From an uncultured Eubacteriales bacterium (GTDB taxonomy: Bacteria > Bacillota > Clostridia > Oscillospirales > Oscillospiraceae): a DNA stretch of 64,000 bases. This document shows, in pieces, positions 51,212 to 60,491 of this stretch. The notes under the pieces were generated by a model that worked only from the letters and a program-made list of their open reading frames with translations, did not search any database and was not told where the DNA came from. Position numbers and translations under genes: made by a program. The stretch's first letter is position 1. Every line of letters starts with the position of its first letter. The stretch is from NCBI GenBank assembly GCA_934572535.1, contig CAKTLJ010000001.1:62001-126000 (forward strand), in the 5' to 3' direction.

Positions 51212-52657
51212 ATGGAACAACAACATCCTTCCCATTCCATGAGAGGTTTTATCCCCTACGGAGCAGCCGCCTTCCTGGTCGGGATCGTGGGCGGGTTTAC
51301 CACCGTGCTCTCACCGGCCTTCGTCCAGGATATCGGCCTTGCCTACAACAACACCACCTGGGCCGCGCTGGCCCTCGCCATCTCCACCGCGACCTTCGCG
51401 CCCATTCTGGGGAAGCTGTGCGACCTGATCGGTCGCCGCACCACTCTGCTCTTGGGGATCGCCGTCTTTACCCTCGGCAATGTCCTGACCGCGCTGGCCC
51501 GCTCCCTGGCCTTTATGCTGGCGGCCCGCTTCGTCGTCGGGATCGGCACCGCAGCCGTCGCACCCGTGATCCTCTCCTACATTGTCACGGAGTTTCCTCC
51601 CAACGCCATGGCAAAGGGCTTTTCCCTCTACATGCTCATCGCCAGCGGCGCGGTCATCTTTGGCCCCACCCTGGGCGGGTGGATGCTCCAAGCGGCCGGT
51701 TGGCGGTTTATGATGTGGGTGTGCGCGGCCATCAGCGGGTTGGTCTTCCTTTTTTGCCTGTTCACCTGCAAAAAGACGGTCTCCGCGCACAAGCCCCTGA
51801 CAGACTTCGATGGCGCCGGCGCTGTCTTCCTCGTTCTCTTCTTCAGCCTGGCCCTCTGCGTCCCCTCCTTCGGGCAAAACTTCGGCTGGCGCTCCCCTGC
51901 CTTTTGGGGCGTGCTGGCCGCCGCCATCCTCGCCCTACGGCTTCTCATCGCCGTGGAAGCGCGGGCGGAAAGCCCGATCCTGCGGCGCGGCTTTCTGGCC
52001 CGGAAGGCCTTCGTCCTGCCCGTCCTGGCCCTCTTCCTGACCCAGGGTCTGATGCAGGCCAACATGACCAACCTCATCGTCTTTGTCAACTACACCCAGC
52101 CGGAGAACACCATGCTCTCCAGCTATGCCATTTCGATCCTCTATCTGGGCATGTCCCTGGGCGCGATCCTCCTCGGCCCCCTGGCAGACCGCTGGGAGCC
52201 TCGGACCATCCTGACCGGCTCGCTGATGCTGACCGGTCTTGGCTGCGCGGTGATGCTCCTTTTCTCAGCGGAAGCCTCGGGCTGCTTGCTGGCAAGCGCA
52301 CTGGGCATTCTCGGTCTCGGCCTGGGCGGAAACGGAACGCTCTTTATGAACGTTGTCCTCTCCGGCCTGCCTGCCGAGGAGGCGGGCGCGGGAACGGGGA
52401 CCTACGGCTTGTTTCGCGACCTCTCCGCCCCCTTTGGTGTGGCCGTCTTTGTCCCCATGTTCACCAATCGCATCCCTACCAACGCCCCCGCCGACCTGGC
52501 GGCCGCCGCGGCCGTCCGGTCCATCCATCTCCTCGCTCTGGTGGAGCTGCTCTGTGTCGTCCTCGGGGTCGGGGTCGTGCGTATGCTGCCCAAGATCCAC
52601 ACGGGGACACGGAAAGATCAGACAGGAAGAAACAACTGTCGCAGGGAAAGGTCTTGA
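51212..52657 (+). CDS. MFS transporter, multidrug-exporter type (DHA2/EmrB-like)
   Basis: 481 residues with about 14 membrane helices. ILGKLCDLIGRRTTLLLGIAV carries the MFS loop 2-3 motif, and ILLGPLADRWEPRTIL repeats it in the second half. Such proteins export drugs or metabolites with proton exchange. The ATG at 51212 follows AGGAGCGAC. A weak promoter for the next gene begins inside the last codons. Confidence 0.88.
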   Translation: MEQQHPSHSMRGFIPYGAAAFLVGIVGGFTTVLSPAFVQDIGLAYNNTTWAALALAISTATFAPILGKLCDLIGRRTTLLLGIAVFTLGNVLTALARSLAFMLAARFVVGIGTAAVAPVILSYIVTEFPPNAMAKGFSLYMLIASGAVIFGPTLGGWMLQAAGWRFMMWVCAAISGLVFLFCLFTCKKTVSAHKPLTDFDGAGAVFLVLFFSLALCVPSFGQNFGWRSPAFWGVLAAAILALRLLIAVEARAESPILRRGFLARKAFVLPVLALFLTQGLMQANMTNLIVFVNYTQPENTMLSSYAISILYLGMSLGAILLGPLADRWEPRTILTGSLMLTGLGCAVMLLFSAEASGCLLASALGILGLGLGGNGTLFMNVVLSGLPAEEAGAGTGTYGLFRDLSAPFGVAVFVPMFTNRIPTNAPADLAAAAAVRSIHLLALVELLCVVLGVGVVRMLPKIHTGTRKDQTGRNNCRRERS

Positions 52658-52682
52658 CAGGGAAAAATGATTCGTGTACCCT
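52654..52682 (+). promoter_or_regulatory. Possible promoter of the cardiolipin synthase gene
   Basis: TTGACA, 17-base spacer, TACCCT (weak -10), starting within the MFS stop codon. Confidence 0.4.
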
Positions 52683-52722
52683 TTTTCATGGGATAGACGA
52701 TACGAACGATGGAGGGCCTTGT

Positions 52723-54303
52723 ATGAAAACACAAGAGAAAGAAAATACAGGGATTTCCCTATTAAAACGAAAGCAATACGGCCTGCTGCGCGCCCTGTTC
52801 AGTCGGCTTGGGATCATTGTTCTCCTCCTGCTGCTCCAGGTCTTCGCGTTGCTGTTTCTAACCTGGCGATTTGAGGACTACGCCCCCCACGTCTACACCG
52901 CCATGACCGTGCTTGCCATTGCCGTGGTCCTGTATCTCATCAACAGCAGCATTGACCCCACAGCAAAGCTCACCTGGCTTATCATTATCACGCTCACGCC
53001 GGTCTTCGGCGGCCTGCTCCTGCTGTATACGCAGATGGACATTGGCCACCGGGCAGTGAAGTCCGTGACCAGCCGGATGGTCAACAGCACCCGGACCGCG
53101 ATCCCCCAAGACCCTACGGCCATGGAAGCGTTGGAGCGGGAAAGTCCCGCGTCCGCGGCGCTGGCGCGCTACATCAGCCGCAGCGGCTGCTACCCCGCGT
53201 ATGCCAACACGGACGTGACCTACTTCCCCCTGGGCGAGGACAAGTTCGCGGCGCTTTTAACGCAGCTTGAGCGCGCGGAGCGCTTTATTTTCCTGGAATA
53301 CTTCATCATTGACGAGGGTCTGATGTGGGGCCGTGTGCTGGAGATCCTGGCCCGCAAGGCCAAGGCGGGCGTGGACGTGCGGGTGATGTATGACGGGACC
53401 TGTGAGTTTTCCACCCTCTCCCGGGACTACCCCCAGCGCTTGCAGGCGCTGGGCATCCAGTGCAAGGTGTTTTCTCCCGCGACCCCCTTCCTCTCCACCC
53501 ACTACAATTACCGGGACCATCGAAAGATCCTGGTGATCGACGGCCACACCGCCTTCACCGGCGGCGTCAACCTGGCCGACGAGTACATCAACCGCATCGA
53601 AAAGCACGGCCACTGGAAGGACACGGCGATCATGCTCCAGGGCGAAGCCGTCAGGAGCTTTACCCTGATGTTCCTCCAGATCTGGAATATCTTCGAGAAG
53701 GAGCCGGAGTACGCCGCCTTCCTCTCCTGCCCCACCTATCCGCCCAAAAACGCGCAGGGCTTTGTCATCCCCTATGGCGATTGCCCCCTGGACCAGGACA
53801 AGGTCGGCGAGCGGGTCTACATGGATATTCTGAACCGGGCGCAGACCTACGTGCATATCATGTCTCCCTACCTGATCCTGGATGGCGAGATGGAAACCGC
53901 GCTGAAGTTCGCTGCGGAGCGCGGGGTGGACGTCGCCCTGATCCTGCCCGCCGTCCCAGACAAGAAAATGCCCTTTGCGCTGGCCATGACCCACTACGCC
54001 TCGCTCATGGAGTCCGGGGTGCGGCTCTACGAATACACCCCCGGCTTTGTCCACGCGAAGGTGTTTGTCAGCGACGACTGCAAGGCCGTGGTCGGAACCA
54101 TCAACATGGACTACCGCAGCTTCTATCATCACTTTGAGTGCGCGGCCTATCTGTACAAAAGCGCCTGCATCCCCGCCATTGAAGCGGATTTCCAGGACAC
54201 TTTGAAAAAATGCAGGCGTGTCAACTGGGACACCCTGCACCACGGGAATATGAAGCGGAGGCTGACGGGCCTGCTCTGTAAGGCCGTGGCCCCGCTGATG
54301 TAA
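52723..54303 (+). CDS. cls: Cardiolipin synthase (phospholipase D family)
   Basis: 526 residues. Two to three N-terminal membrane helices (about 28-105), then two PLD domains with HKD motifs DHRKILVIDGHTAFTGGVNL and FVHAKVFVSDD. It joins two phosphatidylglycerol molecules to cardiolipin in the membrane. The ATG at 52723 follows GGAGGG at 6 bases; the frame is open further upstream, but only as an out-of-frame read of the MFS gene. A strong terminator follows. Confidence 0.94.
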   Translation: MKTQEKENTGISLLKRKQYGLLRALFSRLGIIVLLLLLQVFALLFLTWRFEDYAPHVYTAMTVLAIAVVLYLINSSIDPTAKLTWLIIITLTPVFGGLLLLYTQMDIGHRAVKSVTSRMVNSTRTAIPQDPTAMEALERESPASAALARYISRSGCYPAYANTDVTYFPLGEDKFAALLTQLERAERFIFLEYFIIDEGLMWGRVLEILARKAKAGVDVRVMYDGTCEFSTLSRDYPQRLQALGIQCKVFSPATPFLSTHYNYRDHRKILVIDGHTAFTGGVNLADEYINRIEKHGHWKDTAIMLQGEAVRSFTLMFLQIWNIFEKEPEYAAFLSCPTYPPKNAQGFVIPYGDCPLDQDKVGERVYMDILNRAQTYVHIMSPYLILDGEMETALKFAAERGVDVALILPAVPDKKMPFALAMTHYASLMESGVRLYEYTPGFVHAKVFVSDDCKAVVGTINMDYRSFYHHFECAAYLYKSACIPAIEADFQDTLKKCRRVNWDTLHHGNMKRRLTGLLCKAVAPLM

Positions 54304-54306
54304 ACG

Positions 54307-54348
54307 GCAGCCCCTTCGGACAAGACCGAAGGGGCTGCTTCCTCTTTC
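54307..54348. terminator. Terminator between cls and the hydrolase gene
   Basis: GCAGCCCCTTCGG, 6-base loop, CCGAAGGGGCTGC and a T-rich TTCCTCTTT. Confidence 0.85.
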
Positions 54349-54363
54349 GCGTGTTCCCACGGG

Positions 54364-54879
54364 TCAGAGCATGTCGATCTGACACATGGTCATGGCGGAC
54401 AGGGCATTTTCGTGGCTTTCCGGCGTCACGCCCGCGCAGCAGGCCTTCCAAACGCCGATGGGGGTCTCCCACAGCCGCGACTTCAGGCACAGCGCGTTGG
54501 AAATGACGCAGATGTCCGTGCAGAGCCCCAGCAGCTCAATGGCAGCATAGCCCCCGGCAGCCGCGAAGTCGCAAAGCGCCTCGGAGCCGAAGGTCGGCTT
54601 GTCGATGACCGCGACGGTCTTGCCCTCCCCGGCGGCAAACACCCCGGGATGGATCTGCCAACCATCGCTCCCGCGGAGGCAGTGCGGGACCGGCAGCTTC
54701 TTCCCCTCCGCGCTGTCCAGATAGGTTTCCTCGTGGGTGTCGCGGGTGTAGACCACGTCTCCGTCAAAGGCCTTGATCTTCTCGATCACAGCCGGGACAA
54801 TGGCCTCCGCCTCCTTGGTCCCCAGCGCACCGTCGATAAAATCCGCCTGCATGTCAATGACAACCAGCAGCTTCTTCAT
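54364..54879 (-). CDS. Cysteine hydrolase, nicotinamidase/isochorismatase-like
   Basis: 171 residues, alpha/beta. VVIDMQADFIDGALG at about 6-20 gives the catalytic Asp, and ELLGLCTDICVISNAL has the nucleophile Cys. The order Asp-Lys-Cys fits the nicotinamidase-like branch, which turns nicotinamide into nicotinate for NAD salvage; biuret or other amides are alternatives. Single gene. Confidence 0.83.
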   Translation of the reverse strand: MKKLLVVIDMQADFIDGALGTKEAEAIVPAVIEKIKAFDGDVVYTRDTHEETYLDSAEGKKLPVPHCLRGSDGWQIHPGVFAAGEGKTVAVIDKPTFGSEALCDFAAAGGYAAIELLGLCTDICVISNALCLKSRLWETPIGVWKACCAGVTPESHENALSAMTMCQIDML

Positions 54880-54957
54880 CCTATGCGTCCTCCCTTCCGG
54901 TTCGTATCTTTTGTTTCATTATAGCATTGGGTGCTCTGCATGTAAAGGTTGCGTGTA

Positions 54958-55509
54958 TCACTGAAAATGCTGGAAGAGTGCCAATGCGTCTGATAGAAGA
55001 GCGGCCATTTCTTCCGGTGTCTTTTGGTCATGCAGCTCCAACCACAGACGGATGATGTTGTAGTGCTCGATGCTGATGGTCATCAGGAAAACGCGCTCGA
55101 TCTCCTCGTCCTCACAAAATGGACCGCCCCAGATCTCATCCCGGCAAGCAGCTAGGTGCTGGTCGAAAAAGTCAATGACCAGATGATCCAATCGGTTCCG
55201 TTTCAAGCATCGGAAAAACTCCAAATGCTGATTGACAAATGTGACGACCGCAACCGCAAGATATTCCCTCGTTTTAGCCGGTTGATGCTTGATCGCAGCG
55301 ATATAATCCGGGAAAATGCGTTCAAACAGATAGAGGATACTATCCTGCTTGCTCTCAAAGGCCCTGTAAAATGTTCGCCTGGAAAGATCGGCCTTTTGCG
55401 CGATCTCAGAAACCGTTATGCTGTCATAGTCTTTCTTTTGGAGCAGCGCATAAAAGGCGTCCGCGATCCACGCCTTGCTAAGCTCCTTCTGTCTTTCCTG
55501 ATGCGTCAT
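54958..55509 (-). CDS. TetR-family transcriptional regulator
   Basis: 183 residues. The helix-turn-helix is at about 28-52 (YDSITVSEIAQKADLSRRTF); the ligand domain has the pattern of TetR regulators of clostridial membrane or export genes. It is divergent from the threonyl-tRNA synthetase gene, with both promoters in a 168-base gap, so control of that gene is possible. GC content is lower than in the genes to the left. Confidence 0.88.
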   Translation of the reverse strand: MTHQERQKELSKAWIADAFYALLQKKDYDSITVSEIAQKADLSRRTFYRAFESKQDSILYLFERIFPDYIAAIKHQPAKTREYLAVAVVTFVNQHLEFFRCLKRNRLDHLVIDFFDQHLAACRDEIWGGPFCEDEEIERVFLMTISIEHYNIIRLWLELHDQKTPEEMAALLSDALALFQHFQ

Positions 55510-55579
55510 GATGCCCTCCTGTCACAAAAAACGATTCTTGTAGCACTTGCCTCGAAAGCGTTGAACAAACCTTTCCGAT

Positions 55580-55608
55580 ATTATACAATGAAGGCCATGA
55601 TGACACAA
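55580..55608 (-). promoter_or_regulatory. Promoter of the TetR gene with overlapping repeat
   Basis: On the minus strand TTGTGT, 17-base spacer, TATAAT. The -35 lies in TGTCACACTTGTGTCA, an imperfect inverted repeat that could be the TetR operator and also faces the thrS start. Confidence 0.6.
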
Positions 55609-55677
55609 GTGTGACACCGAAGTTTCCTCCGCAGGGACTTTGGGAGGTTGCAAGGTTTGACGGGAAAGGGACGAAAC

Positions 55678-57441
55678 ATGAAGATAATTTATCGTGACGG
55701 CACGGTCAGCCCGTGCCCCGAAAAGGATGCGCTGCATATTCTGCGGCATACCGCCGCGCACATCATGGCGCAGGCGGTGAAAAGGCGATACCCCCACGCC
55801 CTCTTTGCGTATGGTCCCGCCAATGAAAAGGGATTTTACTATGACGTTGATTTGGGCGATACCAAGCTCTCCGAGGACGACTTACCTGCGATCGAGGCGG
55901 AAATGCGGACGATCGTCAAAGAAAATCTTCCGCTCAAACCCTTCGTCCTTTCGCGCAGCGAAGCCGTTTCCCTCATGGAGCAGCGAGGTGAAGCTTACAA
56001 AGTCGAGCACATCGGCGAGCTGCCGGACGACGCAGTGATCAGCTTTTATCAGCAGGGGGACTATGTGGACCTGTGTGTCGGCCCCCATCTCTGCTATACC
56101 AAGGCGCTGAAAGCCTTTAAGCTGCTGGCTGTATCGGGTGCCTACTGGAAAAACGACAGCAGCAACAAAATGCTGACCCGCATTCGCGGCACGGCTTTTC
56201 CCACTCAGAATGAACTTGACCGATACTTGGTGCTATTGACAGAAGCAGAAAAGCGTGACCATCGCCGCATCGGAAAAGAAATGGGCTTATTTCTCTTCCG
56301 CGAGGAAGCTCCCGGCTTCCCGTTTTTCTTGCCGAAAGGAATGCTTTTGAAAAACGCATTGATCGATTACTGGCGGGAGATCCACGGACGGGAAAACTAC
56401 GCAGAGGTTTCCACGCCGCTGATCATGAACCGCAGGCTGTGGGAGACCAGCGGCCATTGGGATCATTATAAAAACAATATGTACGCCACAACGATCGATG
56501 AGGAGGCTTATTGCGTCAAGCCCATGAATTGTCCCGGCGGGGTTTTGGTGTATCGCAGCCAGCCCCACAGCTACCGCGAATTGCCTCTCCGGATCGGTGA
56601 ACTTGGCTTGGTACACCGGCACGAACTGCGGGGCGCGCTGCACGGCCTCTTCCGCGTCCGCTGCTTTACGCAGGATGACGCCCATATTTTCATGCGGCGA
56701 GAGCAGGTCACCAGCGAAATCATGCAGATCGTGCATTTGATCGACGAGGTTTATAGAACCTTTGGCTTCCAATACTCCGTGGAACTCTCCACCCGGCCCG
56801 CAGACAGTATGGGCAGCGATGAGGATTGGGAAGCCGCAACAAACGGATTGAAGCAGGCGCTTGCCCTCGTGGAGCTCCCGTATACGATCAACGAGGGGGA
56901 TGGCGCGTTCTACGGACCAAAAATCGACTTTCATTTAGAGGATTCCCTTGGGCGCACCTGGCAGTGCGGCACGATCCAGTTGGATTTTCAGATGCCGTTG
57001 CGCTTTGGCTTGGAATACATCGACGAGAAGGGGGAAAAGCAGCGCCCGATCATGATACACCGCGTCTGCTTCGGGTCGATCGAGCGCTTTATCGGCATCC
57101 TGACCGAGCATTACGCGGGGAAATTCCCCGTATGGTTGGCTCCTACACAGGTCAAGGTACTGCTGGTGTCCGAAAAGAGCGCGGAATACGGGCGGGAAGT
57201 CTATGCCGCGCTCCGCAGCGCGAAGATCCGCTGTGAATTGGATGCCCGAAATGAAACAATCGGCTATTTGATCCGGGAGGCGCAGCTCGTTGACCGTGTT
57301 CCGTATATGATCATTATCGGGCAAAGGGAGGCAGAGGAAAGGACAATCTCCGTTCGCAGCAGAGACACCGCGAAGACAGAAAGAATGCCGCTTGATGATT
57401 TCATAGATCAACTTTGCGGTGAGATCGAGCAGCGCCGATAA
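55678..57441 (+). CDS. thrS: Threonyl-tRNA synthetase lacking the TGS domain
   Basis: 587 residues; typical ThrS is about 640. It begins straight at the N2 editing domain (H24-x3-H28, later CVGPH), and the ~60-residue TGS (N1) domain is absent. The class II core is complete: KPMNCPGG, RHELRGALHGLFRVRCFTQD and IHRVCFGSIERFI supply the zinc Cys and two His. The anticodon domain fills the last ~110 residues. No T-box leader is recognisable. The context (TetR, lower GC) suggests a second, acquired copy rather than the housekeeping gene; that is inference. Confidence 0.9.
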   Translation: MKIIYRDGTVSPCPEKDALHILRHTAAHIMAQAVKRRYPHALFAYGPANEKGFYYDVDLGDTKLSEDDLPAIEAEMRTIVKENLPLKPFVLSRSEAVSLMEQRGEAYKVEHIGELPDDAVISFYQQGDYVDLCVGPHLCYTKALKAFKLLAVSGAYWKNDSSNKMLTRIRGTAFPTQNELDRYLVLLTEAEKRDHRRIGKEMGLFLFREEAPGFPFFLPKGMLLKNALIDYWREIHGRENYAEVSTPLIMNRRLWETSGHWDHYKNNMYATTIDEEAYCVKPMNCPGGVLVYRSQPHSYRELPLRIGELGLVHRHELRGALHGLFRVRCFTQDDAHIFMRREQVTSEIMQIVHLIDEVYRTFGFQYSVELSTRPADSMGSDEDWEAATNGLKQALALVELPYTINEGDGAFYGPKIDFHLEDSLGRTWQCGTIQLDFQMPLRFGLEYIDEKGEKQRPIMIHRVCFGSIERFIGILTEHYAGKFPVWLAPTQVKVLLVSEKSAEYGREVYAALRSAKIRCELDARNETIGYLIREAQLVDRVPYMIIIGQREAEERTISVRSRDTAKTERMPLDDFIDQLCGEIEQRR

Positions 57442-57533
57442 GCAGGCGAAAAGAGGTAGGGCCGATGACTCGTGCTGCCGTTGGCACACGGATCATCGGC
57501 CCTGCTTTTCTTTCTTCTTTAGAAGCTCCTTGC

Positions 57534-58040
57534 TTAGCCATAGACATTGTAATGGTTACAAAGCAAATTCATGCCTTTCAGCAGCTTATGGGAATAGATA
57601 AATGGGCCGACCACGATGAAGGAGCCCAAAACGCACCATCCCCAGAACGTGCCCGCGCCGAACTTAAAATCAATGCCTCTCCGAACCAACTCGGCGCCGA
57701 TCCTGTTGGAGATCCGATGGCTCCAAACAAGAGGAACGATCCCCAGCGTCAACCAAGAAAAGATAAACGTCACCAAACAATAGTGCATGGTCTTCTTTCC
57801 GTCGTATCTGCTTGCGATCGTATTGATGTCAGAGCTGATCCCCGACAGGACCACGATCCCATAAATGCCAAAGGTAATGATGGATAAAAGAACAAATTTC
57901 GGCAAGCTGCGATTGGTTTTCAGCTGTCCCACGGGGGGCGGCGTGGGCGCTCGGGGAGCATCTTTTAGTTTGCTTCCGCAGTGTAAGCAGAAGGCCGCCC
58001 CATCGTTCACTTCTCTTCCGCAATTCGAGCAATACTTCAT
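57534..58040 (-). CDS. Zinc-ribbon DUF4234 membrane protein
   Basis: 168 residues. An N-terminal zinc ribbon (Cys4, 7, 18, 21: YCSNCGREVNDGAAFCLHCG) is joined by a Pro-rich linker to a DUF4234-type domain with three to four membrane helices (LSIITFGIYGIVVLSGISSD). Proteins of this make-up are common in gut Firmicutes and of unknown role. A second zinc-ribbon gene lies 48 bases upstream on the same strand. Confidence 0.78.
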   Translation of the reverse strand: MKYCSNCGREVNDGAAFCLHCGSKLKDAPRAPTPPPVGQLKTNRSLPKFVLLSIITFGIYGIVVLSGISSDINTIASRYDGKKTMHYCLVTFIFSWLTLGIVPLVWSHRISNRIGAELVRRGIDFKFGAGTFWGWCVLGSFIVVGPFIYSHKLLKGMNLLCNHYNVYG

Positions 58041-58088
58041 ACCCTGTCTCCTCTCTGATCCGTTCTTTTCCGATAAGCGGACGGAGGC

Positions 58089-58415
58089 TTATTTCTCATC
58101 CATGCAGAGCAGGCAGATCCCGGCAACCATGTTGACAAACAGCAGCGTGCAGACCTTCATCGCCGTGCTGATCGGCTGCCCGGTTTTCAGGCAGTTGAAG
58201 ATCTTGACTGTCATGGGGATACACCACGCCAACGGAATGAGGAGCCATCCCTGCGATACGCAGCCCAAAATCAGAAAAGCCTTGATGACAACGCTCAGCG
58301 TATCATCCCTGCTCTGTGCGGCAGGGGTCCTCCCTTCCACCGCGCGTCCGCAGTGCACGCAGACCACTGCGTCATCATGTATTTGCGCGCCGCAATGTGT
58401 ACAAAACATAGACAT
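58089..58415 (-). CDS. Small zinc-ribbon membrane protein
   Basis: 108 residues. Zinc ribbon FCTHCGAQIHDDAVVCVHCG at 4-23, then two to three membrane helices (about 45-65 and 80-102). It resembles the zinc ribbon of the next gene and is likely cotranscribed with it. Two close ATGs exist (58415 and 58409); the second has better spacing to GGAGGG. Function unknown. Confidence 0.7.
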   Translation of the reverse strand: MSMFCTHCGAQIHDDAVVCVHCGRAVEGRTPAAQSRDDTLSVVIKAFLILGCVSQGWLLIPLAWCIPMTVKIFNCLKTGQPISTAMKVCTLLFVNMVAGICLLCMDEK

Positions 58416-58638
58416 CCCTCCACTTCCCTCTGCTTCGCGGCAGCCAACCAGAAAACAGAGGCGGTTTTTGTAGAATTTTCCTGTCAGTTTATCATATCAT
58501 GCCAGGTACGCATTGGCAACTAAAATCGTGGTAATAACCGGCGACACGTTCCTCTTCTCCCATCCTGCTCTCTTTTCCGTACCTCTCAGCCATCCCTCCT
58601 CCCCGCGTGAGACGCTCCTTGCAGATGGAGAAGAGGGA

Positions 58639-58692
58639 CCAGCCCCCGCTTGGCGGGCGGCGCGTTTCCGCGCTGTGCCAAGCGGGGGCTGG
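58639..58692. terminator. Strong hairpin after the interrupted lipoprotein gene
   Basis: 16-bp perfect stem (CCAGCCCCCGCTTGGC and complement) with a 22-base GC-rich loop, 8 bases beyond the second stop at 58700; no T run. Confidence 0.5.
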
Positions 58693-58699
58693 GAGGCGG

Positions 58700-59272
58700 T
58701 CAATCGGCGACGGTCGCGTTGGCAACAGCCACGTCAAAGGCCTCGAAATCATCCTTCTCACATTTCATGGTCATTTGGATCGCGGTATCGCCCTTATAGA
58801 CCCTGACGATCTTGCAGAAATACTCGTTCTCGCCGCCCATCGCGTTGCGCGTGTGGGCCGTTCAGGTGATCGTGTGCATGTCGTAGGTATCCGCGAGCTT
58901 CCCCGCCACGGGGTCGCCGACGTCACGGAAGGAAGCGTCATCCTCAATAGATTGCTTGAAATACGTCGCCGCACTCTCCAGGGAATCCTCAGGATCGTTC
59001 AGATAGAAGTTCTCGAACGACCTCAAATCCAATTTGTACTTCGAGCCGTTTAAGCTAAGCTCTTCGTAGATCGCATGGTCGTCGGAAAGCGTTACGTCCT
59101 CCGCCTTCCAGCTGGCCGGGATCTCCATGGTGATGCCCTGGAAGGTGATGGTTTGGGTCTTACCCATATCCTGGGTCCCAGCCTCACCCCCGCCTTCCCC
59201 TCCGCCGCAGGCGGCCAAGCCCAGGCTGAGCAGCAGAACACACGTCAAAGCAACAATTCGTCTCATCTTCAT
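58700..59272 (-). pseudogene. Lipoprotein gene interrupted by an in-frame TGA
   Basis: The frame starts at 59272 (MKMRRIVALTC...; lipobox LAA-Cys22) and reads 136 codons to a TGA at 58862-58864. Past this stop the same frame continues without break for 53 codons (TAHTRNAMGGENEYFCKIVR, then VYKGDTAIQMTMKCEKDDFE) to a TGA at 58700-58702, right before a strong hairpin. The part after the stop has clear protein-like sequence, so the full gene was about 190 residues and now has a nonsense change, a sequencing error, or less likely readthrough. The mature part resembles small clostridial lipoproteins of unknown function. Confidence 0.7.
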
Positions 59273-59331
59273 TTCTTCCCTATCCTACATTTCTCGATTG
59301 GACCGTTAAAAGCGCCGCGTTCAGCGCTGCC

Positions 59332-60381
59332 TTACCACTGCCCGGACGGAAGGTTCATCACGTCAGGCGCGGGCTTATTCTGGCGGATCAGCGGCAAATA
59401 CCAGTCCATATAATGCGGCGGCCAGTATTCTTCTTGGCCTAGATGATCCCAAGTTCCACCCCAGGGGATCAAGAAGATATTGAAGTTGTAGCTGCCACGT
59501 TCCGTTTGGTAAAACCCGTCCTGAACTCCCACCGAAGTATCTCTTTCAGTGTGCTTCATAAAATAAAACTCGTCGCCACTCATCTCAGCATCCATAAACC
59601 ATCCCGACTCTACGACCAATGCCCCGCCGCCTTTATTATCCACAAGCTGTACCTGAAGCTCGGCTACCGCGTCGTATTTGGGCAGATCATGATCCCAGAT
59701 GATCACCGTGCCTTTGCCGTTTGCATCCAGGTTGACGCTCGCGCAGCAATCCCAGAGTCTTTTCTCCATAGTCTCCGCATACTTGCCGGTCGCGTTATAG
59801 GTCTGCCACCAGCCATACCACTGGCCATTCCAGTTGGAGGGCGTAGCGGGAGAGATGTCTATCCCAAAGCCGCTGGAATAGACGAGCGCCGTCTGGGTCA
59901 CCGCATTGTAATCCACGCGGAAGCCCAGGCTGTTCCCAAGGTCTCGGAGCTTGAAGAAGTTGCTGCCCCCGATGTTGTACACGGACAAGTTGCTGACCCT
60001 TCGCCCGTCGATCAGGATCGTCTGGCTGCTACGCACCGCAGTGGACGAGAGGTCTCTTCCCGTCTTCAGCTCCGTGCCGTTGGCTCGGTAGGCCGCGCCC
60101 GTGGAAATGGTCACCGTGTTCGAGCGGGCGTCCCAGCCAACGCTGAACTGGCTCTTCGTTCCGTTGAGCAGGTAGGCCAGGTCTCTCAGCTTAAAGTAGT
60201 TTGACCCGTCAATGTTGTACTTTTCGCAGGAAATGAACTTTGCATCGACAGAAAGATATTGCTTCGACAGGCTAACGGACGGACGCCCGCCCGCAGCCAT
60301 TGCCGGTGTGACCAGCAATCCGGCAATGAAAACGAGGCTCAAGAGAAGAGACATCGCTTTCTTCATTCTGTTCATTTTCAT
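59332..60381 (-). CDS. Secreted protein with two copper-amine-oxidase-like stalk repeats
   Basis: 349 residues. Signal peptide 1-27 (ends AMAAG). Two repeats of the Cu_amine_oxidN1 type follow (about 42-95 and 105-160, each with YNIxGSNxFKLRDL and a final TVTIST-like strand). Residues about 170-349 form a Trp/Tyr-rich domain that I do not recognise. The repeats are a common wall or surface module without oxidase activity. The ATG at 60381 follows TTGGAGG at 7 bases. Confidence 0.8.
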   Translation of the reverse strand: MKMNRMKKAMSLLLSLVFIAGLLVTPAMAAGGRPSVSLSKQYLSVDAKFISCEKYNIDGSNYFKLRDLAYLLNGTKSQFSVGWDARSNTVTISTGAAYRANGTELKTGRDLSSTAVRSSQTILIDGRRVSNLSVYNIGGSNFFKLRDLGNSLGFRVDYNAVTQTALVYSSGFGIDISPATPSNWNGQWYGWWQTYNATGKYAETMEKRLWDCCASVNLDANGKGTVIIWDHDLPKYDAVAELQVQLVDNKGGGALVVESGWFMDAEMSGDEFYFMKHTERDTSVGVQDGFYQTERGSYNFNIFLIPWGGTWDHLGQEEYWPPHYMDWYLPLIRQNKPAPDVMNLPSGQW

Positions 60382-60491
60382 GATAACACCTCCAAATTTC
60401 ATAATCACTCATGTCGGCATGGTCTGATCTATGCCTGGGTTTATTTTAGCAAAAGAAACGATGGTTGTATATGGGAATCCGCAAAATAACC

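Noticed and set aside
51082-52722. Open frame extending the cardiolipin synthase gene some 540 codons upstream
   Set aside because: It is the MFS gene read in another frame, rich in Arg and Pro; the cls ATG at 52723 has its own ribosome site.
55510-55677. T-box leader for thrS
   Set aside because: The conserved T-box sequence (AGGGTGGNACCGCG) and a terminator are absent from the 168-base gap.
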